Both the position numbers and the translations under genes were made by a program. The notes beneath the pieces were generated by a model. The model ran no database searches. It was not told the DNA's origin and was given only the letters and a program-made list of their open reading frames with translations. A stretch of DNA of 64,000 nucleotides, taken from NCBI GenBank assembly GCA_015056885.1, contig SVFL01000004.1, forward strand, positions 35,505 through 99,504. The letters are read 5' to 3'. Each line of letters opens with the position of its first letter. Within the stretch, counting starts at the first letter, position 1. This document shows positions 53,901 to 62,315 of this stretch, piece by piece. The stretch comes from Lachnospiraceae bacterium. GTDB lineage: Bacteria > Bacillota > Clostridia > Lachnospirales > Lachnospiraceae.

Positions 53901-56900
53901 AACTGAGACAATCGATGTAGTAGTTCCTGCGAGCAGATTTGAAATCACAGGACTTGATGCACCTGTATACGGACAGCCGTTTGATACAGAGGTGGAAATT
54001 GGGTCTGATATTGATGTGACACCTACTGTCAGATGGTCAAGCGATACTGTGTCGGGTGCAATAGGTGAAACACCAAATGTGGGTGTGCGTTATTGGTGTG
54101 AGATAACAATACCGATTGGGGATTATGAATTCCCGTTATGGCTGGACTCTAGTGACGATGCTTATGTAGATTATGACGCCATGAATGTGTCGCTTAACGG
54201 TGAATACAATGAAATGAGTAGTGGTGCAACAGGATATCAGGGATTTACAGTTTCGGATGACAGAAAAACAATAACAATCAAATATCTGAGCGACAAAATC
54301 GTTAATCCTGATTCTAAAGAAATAGATACTATATATGTTAATTATAATGAGAAACTATATCACGGTGAGATGAAATCAGACTGGCTAGATAGCGTGGAAG
54401 CTTATTGTGCCGGTGTTGGAAATGAAGTAGTAACATTTGAACCGGGATTAGAAACCACCACCACATCAAGTTCCTATATTATCGGTGGCAATGAGTATGA
54501 GTTTTTCATGACTGCTTCGATATCAGGAGATGATTATACTTTTGCCGAAAACATTACATGGATAATAAATGGTGAAGAAATAGCAGATGAGCGAATGACA
54601 ACAAAATACTGCATGCCTCCTACGAAGAAAATGAATGTTGTCGGTGACCCGGGTGTTGTTGTGATTGATAGCTTTGTACCGGAAACCATTCATATAAAAG
54701 TTGGCGAAACCGCAAATATTGCAGATTATTATAAACTTCTTCCGGAAGAACATGATGCAGTAATCAGTTATGACAGATACTCTGAGTATTTCGACCCGTA
54801 TTTTACCGTATCAGGGGAGGAAGGCACTGTAACCGGTGTTTCTGTAACAGATGACTCATTGCCGGTTGTTGTTAAAGCTAACTATACTGAGACGTTAAGT
54901 GACGGTACGAAAATTACATTTAGAAATGAATATAAAATCGATGTAATGGTCTATGAAAATGACGAAGATAAGCCTGAAACATATAGTGTAACGCTTGATG
55001 GGGAAGCATATACAACTGCGCATGTGGGAGACAAGGTATGTGTGTACAGTGAAGATGACACCCGAATTCTTAAAAATGTGACTGCTGACGGAATTGAGAT
55101 AACTAAAGAAACGAATCCATTCAGTACGGGTTATGACTGCTTTATATTTACAATGCCAGAAAGTGATGTTGAGCTTACGGGTACATGGGAAGATATACCT
55201 GTTTATTACATGGTTCAATTCTCTGTAAACGGTATAGGTAAAAATCCGGCATCACAGAAAATACTTGAAGGAGAGAAAGTTTCTCTTCCGGCAGAACCGT
55301 CTGCAGAAGATATGAGATTTGACGGATGGTTTAAAGACAGTGAATACACTGAAATGTGGGATTTCGAAAATGATATTGTAACAGACAATATAACTCTCTA
55401 CGCAAAAATGACACATGTCCACAATTATAGTGATAATTGGTATACAGATAGTGAAAATCACTGGCATATGTGTAAGTGCGGAGACAGGACAGATGAAGAA
55501 GCACATATCCCTGACCACGAAGGTGGTGCTACAGAAGATTATGCTGTTATGTGTGAGACATGCGAGTATGTAATTGAGGAAAAACTTGAACATGTACATT
55601 CATTTAAAGAGAAAGTAGAAGACGAAGATCACGTTGCAGTTGAAGGTGATTGTTGTAATCCTTATAAATTCTATTATGAGTGTGAAACATGTGGAGAAAT
55701 CAGTACAACAGATATATGGGAATCTGAATTATACGGACCTCATAACATGACAGGTAATTACTGTGATGTATGTGAAACTACATTTTATGATGTATGGGTC
55801 GGAGAAAAACAGATAACAGATAAAAATGCTACTGACGTATTTGGTGACGGTAAGGCATCTTATAATGCTACAACCCAAACATTGACACTCAATGGTTTTG
55901 ATTTAGAGTTAGAGCCTCATTTTTACGAGTCGCGCATCAGAATGGCACAACCGTCTGCATTTATATACAGTGAGAGTGATCTGACAATTAATCTCGTAGG
56001 TGATAATAAGATTGTAAATAACAAAGATATACGCGGAAGCGGAATTTTTGTATTTGATGGAAATCTTACAATCACAGGAAACGGTTCTCTGAGAGTTGAA
56101 GCAAGTTTTGTAGGTATTAATGTTAACGGAACAATTACATTGGAGAATGGAAATGTAACCGTAGATACTGAAACTTTATTTGAAAGTGAATTATCTTCGG
56201 GAATCGGATTTGACAGTATGCTTATGAAAGAAGGAAGTCTTAAGGTAACTACTGATATGGGCGGACTTGCTAAGCTTGATCCGGAAGGAAGTATCATAGT
56301 TAATGGTGGAAGGCTGGAAGTAGCAGTTAATGTTGAGGGTACTACTGCTATAGAACTAAATGAAGAGGAAGACATTGTGCCGTCATTTATTTCCACCGGT
56401 CATTACGAGAATGTTATGAGGATGGGAAGCGTTAATTTGGACGGAAGTGATGCAGATTTTATGGAAAGTGATAAGATGGGTACTTATAAATACATTTGCA
56501 TTTATAAGAATACGGCACCGAGACCAAGTGTGACACCTACATCTACGGCAACTCCAACAGCATCGCCGACACCATCGGAATCACCGGCACCATCAGAGTC
56601 ACCGGCACCATCAGAGTCACCTGAACCATCGGAATCACCGGCACCAACAGGTTCACCGGAACCGTCGGAATCACCGGAACCATCGGAGTCACCGGCACCG
56701 TCAGAATCACCGGCACCATCGGAGTCACCGGAACCATCGGAGTCACCGGTACCGTCGGAATCGCCGGCACCAACAGGTTCACCGGCACCGTCGGAATCAT
56801 CGGCACCGGTAGGTTCCCCAATACCAACCGATGCGCCGGGAACTAATCCGACAATTGCGCCGACTACTGTTCCGGGACCGGGCGATATGAATAATGAAAT

Positions 56901-57345
56901 TGCAGTTGGTACAAAATGTACAGATGACAGCGGTAAGGCGATTTATAAGATTACAAAAACAGCATCAGCAGGGGCAACAGTTTCATATGCCGCTCCTGTT
57001 AATAAAAAAAGTGCTACTATTAGTATTCCGGCGACAGTTAAAATTAAAGGAGTGACATATAAAGTTACCGGAATAGAGAAAAATGCATTTAAGAATTGTA
57101 TAAATCTTAAAAAAGTTACAATTGGTAAAAATATTGCGAGTATAGGAGCCAATGCATTTAACAATTGTAAAAAGCTTAAAAACATTATATTCAAGACAAC
57201 TAAATTAAAGAAAAACAAAGTCGGAAAAAATGCATTTAAGGGAATAATGGCGAAAGCAACGTTTAAATGTCCTAACAAAGTCAAGAAGTCTTATAAGACT
57301 ATTCTTTTGAAAAAGGGAGCAACAAAAAAAGCTAAGTTTAAGTAA
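50929..57345 (+). CDS. Giant secreted surface protein, GTG start, BspA-like leucine-rich tail
   Basis: 2138 residues from GTG 50929 behind AAAGGAGGA. Signal peptide ends VHAE near residue 33. A long beta-helix-like region with repeated G-rich strands (about 40-640) is followed by BIG_2-like Ig domains (AVTEDGMLEALKPGKVTLTATSS). Near 1440-1500 is an InlB B-repeat-like module (FDGWFKDSEYTEMWDFEND). Further His/Cys-rich (HWHMCKCGD) and beta-helical segments follow. A proline-rich APSESP linker lies around 1880-1965. The last ~130 residues carry BspA-like leucine-rich repeats (IEKNAFKNCINLKKVTIGKNI). No sortase signal. Likely adhesion or matrix binding. Confidence 0.85.
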   Translation: MTKGSKRRIISVILCFVLVFGMMPVNTLQVHAELNGEDTNTVSGNTISGNDGTSDGEVVIGNPIYEGDTFLQYDGAVAANGLIELSIAGVEVIKGSSVQSNSAFVDNGYPEASIDSVENVDGVPVWSVTGHTITLNSDFTCEDGDDGIYLIHSQGKEATINVTGDVHIKNAFHGIRNESEAPRTTINVADEKNFQITCALYGITNGIKGSNSRQEHRVELNGGNVAITNKGWNGDNTGGYGIFCQGAVMNCYSGSDVTEAVGEVYINSKLIITYKDNVPGGDGIITGRAYDGVKEKYIYQPGKGVKLESGKNLYIYVRNKSLGGYNSLSYDSGVSGIYGSGNIDFLRVEPYSEMDYVICNDFDALKAALENPEVTDVRVQLSAVNIITESDLNDDSYFITVNGKKNMRIGAYSHSVTNRIKVDCDTKDYGGIIYVGSGAELNISSDGASSLEAQFMQQTNTAGTIFAQNSILVVARNGVVNMSSGVIGYDYKAVKESGKHGDFVYPVRVYDGTFNMTGGVLKASVFGRAYGKTEQAGGVINICKDSANVTVDGGRLIINLGFDSSLGKAENEGYTYKQAVFFGKGILSSAGYDYEAGYKRANIISGDFLQSTIGDAAKVPFLDDEEEYMKRLKTPLENNKADGALFLITNGYNPKAYTHFMFQVVDPLKSNMEMVYDEEKDCKVINVDGNTAPELYTLELDQYDIYSDIHTPEDQYQKPVWEYSLDGYNWKTPTVDNGFVKEDINLERPYKLYLSYQLGKDVYYRLKFNDTNGKLYLIDEKVLVHYGSPDVSSDVTLEYDNGMGYATPDSNAVISIKEWIGLTDGEMIPSPYNMTKLEIVQAPEGSTLCGKILDENVKTSFKFPQDFTKYSGDYVPGNYVVRVGQLTSKNRWVYTDKVVITMKVPATEMKLNYDKDCYYDCDGGDNPVYHASGVGLLNIETAILPVTASQDTYTEPVWESSNEEIVAVTEDGMLEALKPGKVTLTATSSLGTETIDVVVPASRFEITGLDAPVYGQPFDTEVEIGSDIDVTPTVRWSSDTVSGAIGETPNVGVRYWCEITIPIGDYEFPLWLDSSDDAYVDYDAMNVSLNGEYNEMSSGATGYQGFTVSDDRKTITIKYLSDKIVNPDSKEIDTIYVNYNEKLYHGEMKSDWLDSVEAYCAGVGNEVVTFEPGLETTTTSSSYIIGGNEYEFFMTASISGDDYTFAENITWIINGEEIADERMTTKYCMPPTKKMNVVGDPGVVVIDSFVPETIHIKVGETANIADYYKLLPEEHDAVISYDRYSEYFDPYFTVSGEEGTVTGVSVTDDSLPVVVKANYTETLSDGTKITFRNEYKIDVMVYENDEDKPETYSVTLDGEAYTTAHVGDKVCVYSEDDTRILKNVTADGIEITKETNPFSTGYDCFIFTMPESDVELTGTWEDIPVYYMVQFSVNGIGKNPASQKILEGEKVSLPAEPSAEDMRFDGWFKDSEYTEMWDFENDIVTDNITLYAKMTHVHNYSDNWYTDSENHWHMCKCGDRTDEEAHIPDHEGGATEDYAVMCETCEYVIEEKLEHVHSFKEKVEDEDHVAVEGDCCNPYKFYYECETCGEISTTDIWESELYGPHNMTGNYCDVCETTFYDVWVGEKQITDKNATDVFGDGKASYNATTQTLTLNGFDLELEPHFYESRIRMAQPSAFIYSESDLTINLVGDNKIVNNKDIRGSGIFVFDGNLTITGNGSLRVEASFVGINVNGTITLENGNVTVDTETLFESELSSGIGFDSMLMKEGSLKVTTDMGGLAKLDPEGSIIVNGGRLEVAVNVEGTTAIELNEEEDIVPSFISTGHYENVMRMGSVNLDGSDADFMESDKMGTYKYICIYKNTAPRPSVTPTSTATPTASPTPSESPAPSESPAPSESPEPSESPAPTGSPEPSESPEPSESPAPSESPAPSESPEPSESPVPSESPAPTGSPAPSESSAPVGSPIPTDAPGTNPTIAPTTVPGPGDMNNEIAVGTKCTDDSGKAIYKITKTASAGATVSYAAPVNKKSATISIPATVKIKGVTYKVTGIEKNAFKNCINLKKVTIGKNIASIGANAFNNCKKLKNIIFKTTKLKKNKVGKNAFKGIMAKATFKCPNKVKKSYKTILLKKGATKKAKFK
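56565..56815 (+). repeat. 18-bp in-gene repeat encoding Ser/Pro linker
   Basis: TCACCGGCACCATCGGAG-type units encode [AEV]PSESP in about 14 copies, forming an extended wall-spanning linker before the leucine-rich tail. Copy number is likely unstable. Confidence 0.85.
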
Positions 57346-57366
57346 ACAAAAAAAGAAAGGAAAGTG

Positions 57367-57389
57367 TGATAATTAAATTATAATTATCA
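57367..57389 (+). other. Inverted repeat between two surface protein genes
   Basis: TGATAATTA-AATTA-TAATTATCA is a perfect 9-bp inverted repeat placed 15 bp before the start of the next gene. It could be an operator or an mRNA element; no T-run follows. Confidence 0.45.
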
Positions 57390-57403
57390 TACAAGGGAAA
57401 ATA

Positions 57404-58810
57404 ATGAAAAAAATTGCAAAAAGAATTGGTTCTGCTGTACTTTGTATCACGTTGATGGCAGGCATGCTTTCTACAACTGATTTATCTGTTGAAGCTGCAG
57501 GCAAAAAGTATGTGAAGTCGTTGAAAGTGGCAAAGAGTAGTATTACTTTAATGAAAGGAGACAGCAAAAAAGTAAATGCCACTGTAAAGGTGGTGGGTTC
57601 AGCCAAGAAAACGATTAGTGTAAAGTCGAACAATACAAAAATTGCACTGGTAAAAGTAGGTAAGCCATCCAAAAAGGGAGTTACTTCAATTACAATCAAG
57701 GCTAAGAATGCCGGTGATGCTACTATTACAGTCACAACAAAAGGAAAAAACAAAAAGAATAAGAAGCTTACAAAAAAAATCAAAGTGACAGTTGAAACAC
57801 CAAGTACACCGGCAACCCCAAGTACACCGGCAACACCAAGCACACCGGCAACCCCAAGTACACCGGCAACCCCAAGTACACCGGCAACCCCAAGTACACC
57901 GGCAACCCCAAGTACGCCGGAAACACCAGGTACATCAGAAACACCGGGTACACCGGATACACCAGGTACACCGGATACCCCGGACACACCGGATACCCCT
58001 GTAAGTGAGGTTGTAAAATGGACGACTACAGAAGAACCATTTGAGGGTAGTTATTCAGTTGAAGAGGGCGAAGGCGAAGACAAAGAAGTGGTGAATTATC
58101 CTATTGATCTTCTTAGAAAGTATGTATCTTTTGATCCATGGCCTACAACAAATGAGCAGGTACAGTATGTTATCAAGAATTGTGATGATCCGTATGTAAT
58201 TGCTGCATTGTATGTGGTTGCACTGGATAACTACGTATATAATGGAAGAGGAGACTATTCAGGTGTAACATATCAAATGCTTGAATCACTGATGAACGGT
58301 GCAGGAGCGATATCAGGTTCTGATTATACCCTGAATAATTATGCAAAGGACTTTTTAGTTGAGTATGGTACAAAGAAATGTCCGGTAGAAGGCGGCGAAG
58401 CAGTACTTGCAAGTTCATTTGCATCCCGTGCATACCTGAAAGGTGCTACTCCGTACAATGGATATACTCCGGAGGGTGGCTTAGAAGACAAGACAAAGTG
58501 GCAGATTATTGTTGACCAGTATCCATATTGTTTTGATCAGGTAAATGAAGTGAAAAAATATATCACATTATGTCCGAGAAAATATAGCGAAGAGCAGGAG
58601 ACAGAGGGAGCAGACCCTGTTCCGAATGAACACAGTCAGTCGGTTCGAATAGGTTTTAGATGGAATGGTTCTAAAAATGTATGGCTTCCAACGGATTATG
58701 TGAAGATTAACACAGATCCGGGCAATTCTGCATTGGTACCGTTTGATATCAAAGCATCTGTTTTATTTACAAATAATTACAAGGCACCACAGGAAGATCA
58801 GGGTTGGTAA
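57404..58810 (+). CDS. Secreted Ig-like protein with proline-rich linker and DUF6935-like C-terminal domain
   Basis: 468 residues. Signal peptide ends SVEAA near residue 31. A BIG_2-like Ig domain (about 35-127) is Lys-rich. A TPSTPA repeat linker spans about 130-200. The C-terminal domain (about 210-468) has DPYVIAALYVVALDNYVYNG, LKGATPYNGYTP, PYCFD and SVRIGFRWNGSKNVWL. The same domain, without export signal, is the next gene. Probably the family catalogued as DUF6935, not verified. ATG behind AAGGGAAAA. Anchoring and function unknown. Confidence 0.72.
   Translation: MKKIAKRIGSAVLCITLMAGMLSTTDLSVEAAGKKYVKSLKVAKSSITLMKGDSKKVNATVKVVGSAKKTISVKSNNTKIALVKVGKPSKKGVTSITIKAKNAGDATITVTTKGKNKKNKKLTKKIKVTVETPSTPATPSTPATPSTPATPSTPATPSTPATPSTPATPSTPETPGTSETPGTPDTPGTPDTPDTPDTPVSEVVKWTTTEEPFEGSYSVEEGEGEDKEVVNYPIDLLRKYVSFDPWPTTNEQVQYVIKNCDDPYVIAALYVVALDNYVYNGRGDYSGVTYQMLESLMNGAGAISGSDYTLNNYAKDFLVEYGTKKCPVEGGEAVLASSFASRAYLKGATPYNGYTPEGGLEDKTKWQIIVDQYPYCFDQVNEVKKYITLCPRKYSEEQETEGADPVPNEHSQSVRIGFRWNGSKNVWLPTDYVKINTDPGNSALVPFDIKASVLFTNNYKAPQEDQGW
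57797..58003 (+). repeat. 18-bp in-gene repeat encoding TPSTPA linker
   Basis: CACCGGCAACCCCAAGTA-type units occur about seven times in near-perfect form, then decay into GTPDTPDT-like codons. The linker probably spans the cell wall. Confidence 0.85.
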
Positions 58811-58832
58811 ATTGTATTAAGTAGAGGAGATT

Positions 58833-59450
58833 ATGAAAATGGCATTATTTGATTCAATTAAAAATCAAGTTACATCTCAATTAAAAAGAGAGGCATCAAA
58901 AGTGGTAAATAATGCGGAGCAAAGTGCTGTGCAGACTACTGCAAAGGGCAAAAATAGTACAGAAAGCTTTACTTTTACGTCTTTGCCTACAAGTGTGGAA
59001 GAATTAAAGACATTACCTGAATCTTCTTTGGACTCTGCATTTAAGACAACAGCTCTTTGTATTGCTGTTTTGTGCAATTTTGAAAATGATGCGAATGCCA
59101 CGTGGGAAATGCTTGACTATTTAAAGGGACCGGAAAGTGTGAATGAAAGAGAAAAAGCATTTATAAAGGAACGTCTTGCGGGCAAGCAGTACAAAACATT
59201 CTCCTTTTTTGAAGGAGCAACGCCGGATAATGCGTATACGCCTATTTTGCCATATACAATTACAGTGAGTGAAAATCCTTATTCCTTTGATGAAGAAAAT
59301 TGGGCAACACTCTATGTTAAAAGTGGTGGGGCAGATGCGCCAAGACCGATTAAATTGCGAAGAAAGCCTTCTACAAACCAGTGGTTCGTAAATGAAATTC
59401 AATGTCTTGCAGATATCAGAATTCCAACAGAGCAGGACGCATGGGCGTAG
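58833..59450 (+). CDS. Cytoplasmic DUF6935-like protein
   Basis: 205 residues with no signal peptide or membrane helix. FFEGATPDNAYTP, NPYSFDEE and PRPIKLRRKPSTNQWFV match the C-terminal domain of the preceding secreted protein, so the two genes share one domain in two locations. Helical first half: SAFKTTALCIAVLCNFENDANATWEMLDYLKGP. Alternative start at 58839 (MALFDSI). AGAGGAG precedes the start; only 22 bp separate the genes. A terminator follows. Function unknown. Confidence 0.72.
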   Translation: MKMALFDSIKNQVTSQLKREASKVVNNAEQSAVQTTAKGKNSTESFTFTSLPTSVEELKTLPESSLDSAFKTTALCIAVLCNFENDANATWEMLDYLKGPESVNEREKAFIKERLAGKQYKTFSFFEGATPDNAYTPILPYTITVSENPYSFDEENWATLYVKSGGADAPRPIKLRRKPSTNQWFVNEIQCLADIRIPTEQDAWA

Positions 59451-59489
59451 GATAACTATATTTTGTTCCTACGTTAAAAAGAGTTTTAA

Positions 59490-59537
59490 AAGGGTTCTAA
59501 ACTTTACTTTGGGGGTAAGGTTTAGAACCTGTTTTTA
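59490..59537 (+). terminator. Terminator after the DUF6935-like gene
   Basis: GGTTCTAAAC and GTTTAGAACC form a 10-bp stem around a ~16-nt loop, then GTTTTTATAA. Confidence 0.8.
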
Positions 59538-59604
59538 TAAGAAAATTCTTGAAAAGAGCTTTCTTATAAAAACCGCTCCGCTAAGGATTGCACTGCGGCG
59601 GAGC
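59531..59604. repeat. REP-like palindromic element, copy 1
   Basis: TTTTATAAGAAA...TTTCTTATAAAA is a 12-bp inverted repeat followed by CCGCTCCGC...GCGGAGC, giving two nested palindromes. Nearly the same block recurs at 59661. No transposase is present. Confidence 0.7.
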
Positions 59605-59638
59605 AAAAAATGTTGCTAACGCAACCCAACCCAGGCGG

Positions 59639-59660
59639 AGAATCTCGCTGGCGAGATTCT
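59639..59660. other. Perfect hairpin between REP-like copies
   Basis: AGAATCTCGC and GCGAGATTCT flank a TG, a 10-bp stem lying between the two palindromic copies. Confidence 0.6.
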
Positions 59661-59733
59661 ATTTTATAAGAAAATTATTGAAAAGAGCTTTCTTATAAAA
59701 ACCGCTCCGCAAGGAACACACTGCGCCGGAGAG
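59661..59733. repeat. REP-like palindromic element, copy 2
   Basis: Second copy of the 59531 block (TTTATAAGAAAATTATTGAA, then TTTCTTATAAAAACCGCTCC). The remaining 59734-59890 holds no gene; it contains the AGGTG site for the next start. Confidence 0.7.
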
Positions 59734-59890
59734 GTAGATATTGACAAAGCAGAGCGATATTGATACGATGAACACGAGTTTCGAAACGAGAGTTTTGAAA
59801 AGGTTATTTCAAAGATAGATGCGATGATACCGAACTTTATTTTGCAAGTTTGAAAAGGATACCATATAATTGAATTTGGAGGTGCTTTAT

Positions 59891-60514
59891 ATGACGGAAT
59901 ATGAAAAAATGCACAATGGTTTGATTTATGATTGCCTTACAGAAGAATTAGGTAAGGTGCAAAAGTATAGCCATCGCCTTTGTGAACAGTATAATAAACT
60001 CGGTGTTGATGACGATGAAGAAAAGCAAGCGATACTGCGCCAGCTTTTTCCGAATGATGATTTTGGTGGTTACCGTTCAATGGAAACTCCTATTTTTATT
60101 GACAACTATAAAGAAATTGCAATAGGCAAAAACTTTTATTCTAATATACATTTCTCCTTTATTGCAGGCAATACTGTTGAAATAGGAGATAATGTCTTTG
60201 TCGGTCCTTATTGTACACTTGCTACAGGTATTCATTCACTAATTTCAGATGAAAGAAGAATATCTGTTGATGAAGATGGTACGGCACATGATTATGAATA
60301 TGGAAAACCTATCAAAATAGGTAATGATGTGTGGATAGCTTCTAATGTTACTGTTTGTGGAGGCGTTACAATTGGAGACGGTAGTGTTATTGGTGCGGGT
60401 TCTGTTGTAACAAATGATATTCCGGAAGGTGTTTTGGCAGCGGGGAATCCTTGTAGAGTCATTCGAAAAATCACTGAAAAAGACAGTATGTATCTTAAAG
60501 TGAAAAGGGATTGA
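59891..60514 (+). CDS. Maltose/galactoside O-acetyltransferase-type enzyme
   Basis: 207 residues from the ATG at 59891 behind GGAGGT; the track start at 59870 is seven residues too early. N-terminal MAC domain (EYEKMHNGLIYDC) and left-handed beta-helix hexapeptide repeats (VEIGDNVFVGPYCTLATGIH, IKIGNDVWIASNVTVCGGVTIGDGSVIGAGSVV). The catalytic His lies in TGIHSL. Family members acetylate sugars with acetyl-CoA. It resembles maa/lacA/nodL enzymes; the exact sugar is not known. Confidence 0.88.
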   Translation: MTEYEKMHNGLIYDCLTEELGKVQKYSHRLCEQYNKLGVDDDEEKQAILRQLFPNDDFGGYRSMETPIFIDNYKEIAIGKNFYSNIHFSFIAGNTVEIGDNVFVGPYCTLATGIHSLISDERRISVDEDGTAHDYEYGKPIKIGNDVWIASNVTVCGGVTIGDGSVIGAGSVVTNDIPEGVLAAGNPCRVIRKITEKDSMYLKVKRD

Positions 60515-60594
60515 AAATTTATTTTAGTAACAGGATCTTTCAGTCTCACTAAGAGAATGAAAGTATGCGATTATTGAAGTTAGAGGTGTGAATA

Positions 60595-60948
60595 GTGGTT
60601 ATTGAAACGGAGCGTTTATTAATAAGAGAAATGACAGAATATGATTTTGAGGCTCTTTATAAAGTTTTGACTGATTCAGATATAATGCAATACTATCCAT
60701 ATACATTTGATGATACCCGAGTGAAAAGATGGATAAATAAAAATATAGAAAGATATCAGATATTCGGTTTTGGATTATGGGCAGTTTGTTTAAAAGAAAC
60801 AGGCGAGATGATAGGTGATTGCGGTTTGACTATGCAATTAATCAATGGTCAGATAAAGCCTGAAATTGGTTATCATATAAGAAGAGATAAACAGAGAAGA
60901 GGATATGCAAAAGAAATATTTTTCGATAACATGAATAGTCGGATTTAA
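60595..60948 (+). pseudogene. Truncated RimJ/RimL-type GNAT acetyltransferase
   Basis: 117 residues from GTG 60595. The N-terminal two thirds are a normal GNAT of the RimJ/RimL type (IETERLLIREMTEYDFEALYKVL, RRDKQRRGYAKE at the acetyl-CoA motif), but the frame ends immediately after the motif. The usual ~175-residue length and the final strand and helix are missing. The stop lies 4 bp into the convergent phosphatase gene, so truncation probably came with a rearrangement there. Confidence 0.6.
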
Positions 60949-61784
60949 ATATTTAGTGTGAAAGTGTTGATATTCCTTACAATACTCTCATCTGCAACAG
61001 CAATGATATAACGTGATTCGTGTGTATATTCACCTTTGTCACCGATTACAATGGCGCCGGCTTCTTTGCAAAGCAATATTCCGGGAGATATATCCCATTT
61101 GTTGCGTGTGAAAATAACAGTGCCTTGTGTTTTACCGGAGGCAAGATATGCAAAATCAATGCTTGCAGCTCCAAACATGCGAACTCTTGCAATATGGTTA
61201 TACATCTCATTCATAATAATTCTTTCATCGCGGATGTCATCGGGGCGTGAGTGCGGGAAATCACCAAAACTAATAATACTTTTATCAAGTGAAGTAAAAT
61301 GAGTTGAGATTTTAGAACCATTCATATATGCACCACCACCTTTTGTGGCATAGTACATTTCGTTGAAAACAGGCAGATAGATTGCAGCGACTACAGGTTC
61401 TCCATTATCAAACATCGAGCATTGAACACCATATAAAGGCATACCTGCCGACATGTTAAAGGTGCCGTCAATAGGATCAATTGTCCATGTTCTGCCATTT
61501 ACAAGTGTGTCGGATAAGGTTTCTTCACTGAGAATTATGTCATCCGGAAATCCGGCATGTATTTTTTTGATGATTGTTTCTTCTATATTGTAGTCTAGGG
61601 TTGTTACGATATCAAAGGGGGACTTATCCATGCAAAATGAGGATGTTGTATGTCCGGAAGCTATATCATAATTCGGTGTTGTTTCATTCGCATTAAGAGT
61701 ATCATTTGATTCTGCTACATTTGTATAAGTTTCTTTGATTACATTTACTATGAATTCAAGTTCATTTGCATATATGTTATTCAT
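60945..61784 (-). CDS. Inositol-monophosphatase-family phosphatase
   Basis: 279 residues. Metal-site motifs are visible: SEET near 87-90, WTIDPIDGTFN near 100 and KWDISPGILLCKEAG near 230 (usually WDxAAG). Typical length. Family members dephosphorylate inositol phosphate, fructose-1,6-bisphosphate or PAP, so the substrate is not assigned. Converges with the truncated GNAT and is followed upstream by the DUF4321 gene on the same strand. Confidence 0.85.
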   Translation of the reverse strand: MNNIYANELEFIVNVIKETYTNVAESNDTLNANETTPNYDIASGHTTSSFCMDKSPFDIVTTLDYNIEETIIKKIHAGFPDDIILSEETLSDTLVNGRTWTIDPIDGTFNMSAGMPLYGVQCSMFDNGEPVVAAIYLPVFNEMYYATKGGGAYMNGSKISTHFTSLDKSIISFGDFPHSRPDDIRDERIIMNEMYNHIARVRMFGAASIDFAYLASGKTQGTVIFTRNKWDISPGILLCKEAGAIVIGDKGEYTHESRYIIAVADESIVRNINTFTLNI

Positions 61785-61807
61785 GATAATAGCTCACTTT
61801 CTCAGGA

Positions 61808-62065
61808 TTAAACTTTTCTATAAACTAAAAGAGCCAGAAGCATACCTATAATACTGGCTAAATTCATCTTAATCATTAAACCAAATGAAATTTTAATGAC
61901 ACTTAAATCAAGTGTAAGCGGGGTTTCAAGTCCAAAACTTTTGCTATAAGAAAGCCACCACAACCAACTGACTTTTGATGTGAGTTCACCAATTAGTCCA
62001 CCTACAACTAAGCCTGATAAAATGAATATTAATAATAACCATGCACTTTTTCTTTTTGTTGTCAT
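61808..62065 (-). CDS. DUF4321 small membrane protein
   Basis: 85 residues from the ATG at 62065, 8 nt after AGGTGG; the GTG at 62077 in the track is inside that site. Two hydrophobic helices (WLLLIFILSGLVVGGLIG and MNLASIIGMLLALLVY) and a central LSYSKSFGLETPLTLDL segment fit the DUF4321 family, common in Clostridia. Function unknown. It is just upstream of the phosphatase gene (23 bp). Confidence 0.75.
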   Translation of the reverse strand: MTTKRKSAWLLLIFILSGLVVGGLIGELTSKVSWLWWLSYSKSFGLETPLTLDLSVIKISFGLMIKMNLASIIGMLLALLVYRKV

Positions 62066-62245
62066 ATTCGATACCACCTGATATTTAAAGTATGTATTTC
62101 AACACATATTAATATTATATATTCGGTTGAGATTTTTTCAAGTTAAAAGGAGAGAAATATTCAGTTATGTAAGCGAAGCGATGCAAAAGGTTGCCACCGC
62201 CGCACACACTTAACAATAAATCAAATAACTCCTAAAGATAAATCA

Positions 62246-62293
62246 TGGCGTTGCATTTTTGTGACAACTATAATAAAACTATAGGAAACGCCA
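62246..62293 (+). promoter_or_regulatory. -10 box flanked by inverted repeat, upstream of the GH43 gene
   Basis: TGGCGTT (62246-62252) and AACGCCA (62287-62293) flank TATAAT at 62269-62274; the -35 is weak. The arrangement could be an operator for a sugar-responsive repressor. The rest of 62066-62245 shows nothing clear. Confidence 0.4.
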
Positions 62294-62315
62294 AATATCA
62301 GAAAGGAGAACTGAT

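Noticed and set aside
56543-56827. Minus-strand ORFs opposite the Ser/Pro and Thr/Pro linkers (also 57373-57989)
   Set aside because: Low-complexity shadows of the linker codons, with no start signals.
50929-57345. Sortase-anchored adhesin
   Set aside because: No LPxTG-type motif, helix and charged tail at the C-terminus; the end is a leucine-rich, Lys-rich domain.
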